Origin: Oscillospiraceae bacterium
GTDB lineage: Bacteria > Bacillota_A > Clostridia > Oscillospirales > Ruminococcaceae
NCBI GenBank assembly: GCA_017440445.1
Contig: JAFSHE010000148.1
Span: 1 to 7,040, forward strand
Length of the DNA stretch: 7,040 bases
Direction of reading: 5' to 3'
The notes below the pieces were generated by a model. It was not told the origin of the DNA. It did not search any database and was given only the letters and a program-made list of their open reading frames with translations. Made by a program: the position numbers and the translations under genes. Of the stretch, positions 5,578 through 7,040 are shown one piece after another. The first letter of the stretch is position 1. Each line of letters begins with the position of its first letter.

Positions 5578-6933
5578 TTACTCGTTGCTGCCGAATGCAA
5601 GGATACCGAAGTAGCACTTTGTACCCTCGGCTACCTTTATCTCAACTGTGTGAGCCGCACTTGCGTCCTCGTCGATGATATAAGTGGTAACAGGATTGTT
5701 CCAGCCGCTTGCTGTGTTGGAGGAAACTGTCTTTACAAGCTTTCCGTCAACATATATCTCAGCGTCACCGAATGCCTTGCTGTTATTCTCCTTGTACACC
5801 ATAGCCAGCTTTTTGCAGGTGATATCAAACTTCATGGAAGCGCCTGTATCACCCTTGAAGCCCCAGCCATGCTGGAAGCTGCCGTGTGTGTTCTCCTCAG
5901 CGAAGCCCACAAGCTCAGGCTTGAACTCCTCGCTGTCAAAGTAGTGCATATCCATGTAGTCGCCGCTGAATACAGGCTCAGGCAGAGTATTGTCCACATC
6001 GCCCGCATTTGCGTCTATCTCAGGGATAACGTTCTCGTAGTAGTGGATGACCATATCACGGATCATCTTACCGCCCTCAACATGGGGATGAGAGCCGTCG
6101 CCTGAATAATCGTCCCAGATCATTCTTCCCTCCTGCATCTCGACCCATATAGAATCGGGCAGGCTTATCATGGGAAGATCGTAGCGCTCGCCTATCTGCG
6201 TCATGTGAGGCTGACATGTATGACCGTTCTCAACGATAGTGAACAGCAGAACAACTGCGATATCACGCTCGTCGGCAAGCAGTGTGCGGACAAGGGATTC
6301 ATAAGCGTTCTTATAAATAGTTTCGCCGCCGTCGTTTACCGCAAACTCAACGAATACGATATCGGGGTCGCTTGAAAGCACATCGCGCTCCAGACGGACA
6401 TTACCAAGCACCGAGGGAGTTCCGCTGATACCCGCATTGACATAGTTGAAAGTAGCGTCGGGGAACTGCTCAGCGAGATATGTGGTGGACATCTTCGCCC
6501 ACTTCTCATCCTCCTTGAGGGTAAGACCATCGTGATAGCCCTCTGTGATGGAGCCGCCTATGTACGCCGCTGTGATGGTCTCGCCGTTCTGCGCTCTCTT
6601 AAGAACGTTAGACATACGTGTGGTGTCGCCTGTTGTTATGAGGGAGCGCTCTATCATCAGGTCGTAAATCTCCTCCTCGGTAAGGGTGGAGTAGTCGATT
6701 TCAGACGAAGCGTCCTCGGATGTGGTTGCATCAGAGGAAGTATCCTCGGCGGAAGTATCCTCAGAAGTGCTCTCGGAGGGAGCTGAGCTTTCCTCCACAG
6801 GCTTGCCCTCTGTCACGGGAGCAGATGTCGCAGACCCGCTGTCAGCGGAGCTTTCCGAAGTAGTGCCACCCGCACAGCCTGCTGTCATAAGTACCATAGA
6901 TGCGGCAAGAGCCGCAGCAAGAAATCTTTTCAT
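5578..6933 (-). CDS. SGNH/GDSL-family hydrolase lipoprotein with C-terminal beta domain (putative carbohydrate esterase)
   Basis: This 451-residue protein is probably an extracellular esterase anchored to the membrane. Residues 1-19 form a lipoprotein signal (MKR, hydrophobic core, then MTAGC with C20 as the lipidated Cys; Thr at -3 is allowed but not typical). A Ser/Thr/Glu/Asp-rich linker (about 21-80) spaces it from the membrane. The SGNH domain (about 118-305) shows block I YIGGSITEG with nucleophile S128, block II Gly168 (NAGISG), block III AVND with N200, and block V DGSH with D279 and H282. A C-terminal region (about 350-451; GWGFKG, IYVDGKLVKTV, HTVEIKV) looks like a beta-sandwich accessory domain, reminiscent of the one found N-terminal in CE2 esterases. 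The start has AAAGGAGA at 6941-6948 with a 7-nt spacer. It is first in an operon with the sugar kinase, so removal of acetyl groups from plant glycans is a reasonable but unproven role; lipase activity or other acyl substrates remain possible. Confidence 0.85.
   Translation of the reverse strand: MKRFLAAALAASMVLMTAGCAGGTTSESSADSGSATSAPVTEGKPVEESSAPSESTSEDTSAEDTSSDATTSEDASSEIDYSTLTEEEIYDLMIERSLITTGDTTRMSNVLKRAQNGETITAAYIGGSITEGYHDGLTLKEDEKWAKMSTTYLAEQFPDATFNYVNAGISGTPSVLGNVRLERDVLSSDPDIVFVEFAVNDGGETIYKNAYESLVRTLLADERDIAVVLLFTIVENGHTCQPHMTQIGERYDLPMISLPDSIWVEMQEGRMIWDDYSGDGSHPHVEGGKMIRDMVIHYYENVIPEIDANAGDVDNTLPEPVFSGDYMDMHYFDSEEFKPELVGFAEENTHGSFQHGWGFKGDTGASMKFDITCKKLAMVYKENNSKAFGDAEIYVDGKLVKTVSSNTASGWNNPVTTYIIDEDASAAHTVEIKVAEGTKCYFGILAFGSNE
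6736..6762 (-). repeat. short tandem repeat in the hydrolase linker
   Basis: Two identical 12-base units (GAGGATACTTCC on the minus strand) repeat with a 15-bp period and encode EDTSx twice. More diverged copies nearby (for example around 6706-6717) encode similar SED triplets. This suggests the acidic Ser/Thr linker grew by repeat duplication and may vary in length between strains. Confidence 0.6.
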
Positions 6934-6969
6934 AGCTTGTTCTCCTTTAAAATGTAATAATTTGAAAAA

Positions 6970-6998
6970 AGTATATCATATTTCAGTGTTATTGTCAA
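6970..6998 (-). promoter_or_regulatory. promoter of the esterase-kinase operon
   Basis: Minus-strand TTGACA (6998-6993), a perfect -35, is followed after exactly 17 bp by TATACT (6975-6970), one base off the -10 consensus, with an extended TG (TGATATACT). Transcription should start near 6963, about 30 nt before the ATG at 6933, leaving a short leader with the AAAGGAGA ribosome site. This is a strong housekeeping-sigma promoter; no operator or cre-like site is evident beside it. The remaining bases to 7040 hold nothing identifiable. Confidence 0.85.
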
Positions 6999-7040
6999 TC
7001 AGGCGGCGATATCCTCCGTGCGTATCGGACATACAGTATA

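Noticed and set aside
5509..6105. A 198-codon plus-strand frame opposite the hydrolase gene.
   Set aside because: It is a codon-aligned shadow of the SGNH hydrolase, whose catalytic motifs and signal peptide show the minus strand is coding.

Overview
The window looks like a chromosomal segment of an anaerobic, sugar-fermenting Firmicute of class Clostridia, most likely a Ruminococcus-type gut or rumen organism. The reasons are a clostridial HydC-HydB-HydA hydrogenase operon, strong AGGAGG-type ribosome sites, a mid-GC coding bias, and a neighbouring lipoprotein esterase plus sugar kinase that fit plant-polysaccharide use. The genus is an inference from gene style, not proven by the sequence. 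All supported genes lie on the minus strand, so the window is read from right to left in transcription order.

Operon 1 (about 6998 down to 3901): a near-consensus promoter (TTGACA, 17 bp, TATACT with extended TG) drives a secreted SGNH/GDSL hydrolase lipoprotein (5578-6933). After a 40-nt gap comes an FGGY-family carbohydrate kinase resembling pentulose/L-ribulokinases (3957-5537). A strong intrinsic terminator (3901-3939) closes the unit. Together they suggest surface de-esterification of a plant glycan and phosphorylation of a released, isomerised sugar inside the cell; the pairing as one pathway is inference.

Intergenic region (3429-3900): no convincing gene. It holds a run of adjacent inverted repeats (3582-3777), a C-rich, G-poor tract (3781-3900), and a 10-bp perfect dyad (3453-3492) next to the hydrogenase promoter. 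The hairpin cluster is the least explained part of the window.

Operon 2 (about 3433 down past base 1): an extended -10 promoter, a leader of about 138 nt with a possible 31-codon upstream ORF, then hydC (NuoE-like, 2789-3283), hydB (NuoF-like, 848-2743) and the N-terminal 275 codons of hydA ([FeFe] hydrogenase catalytic subunit), which runs off the left edge before the H-cluster cysteine motifs. HydC, HydB and HydA together form a cytoplasmic NAD-linked, ferredoxin-linked hydrogenase of the electron-bifurcating/confurcating type, which disposes of fermentation electrons as H2.
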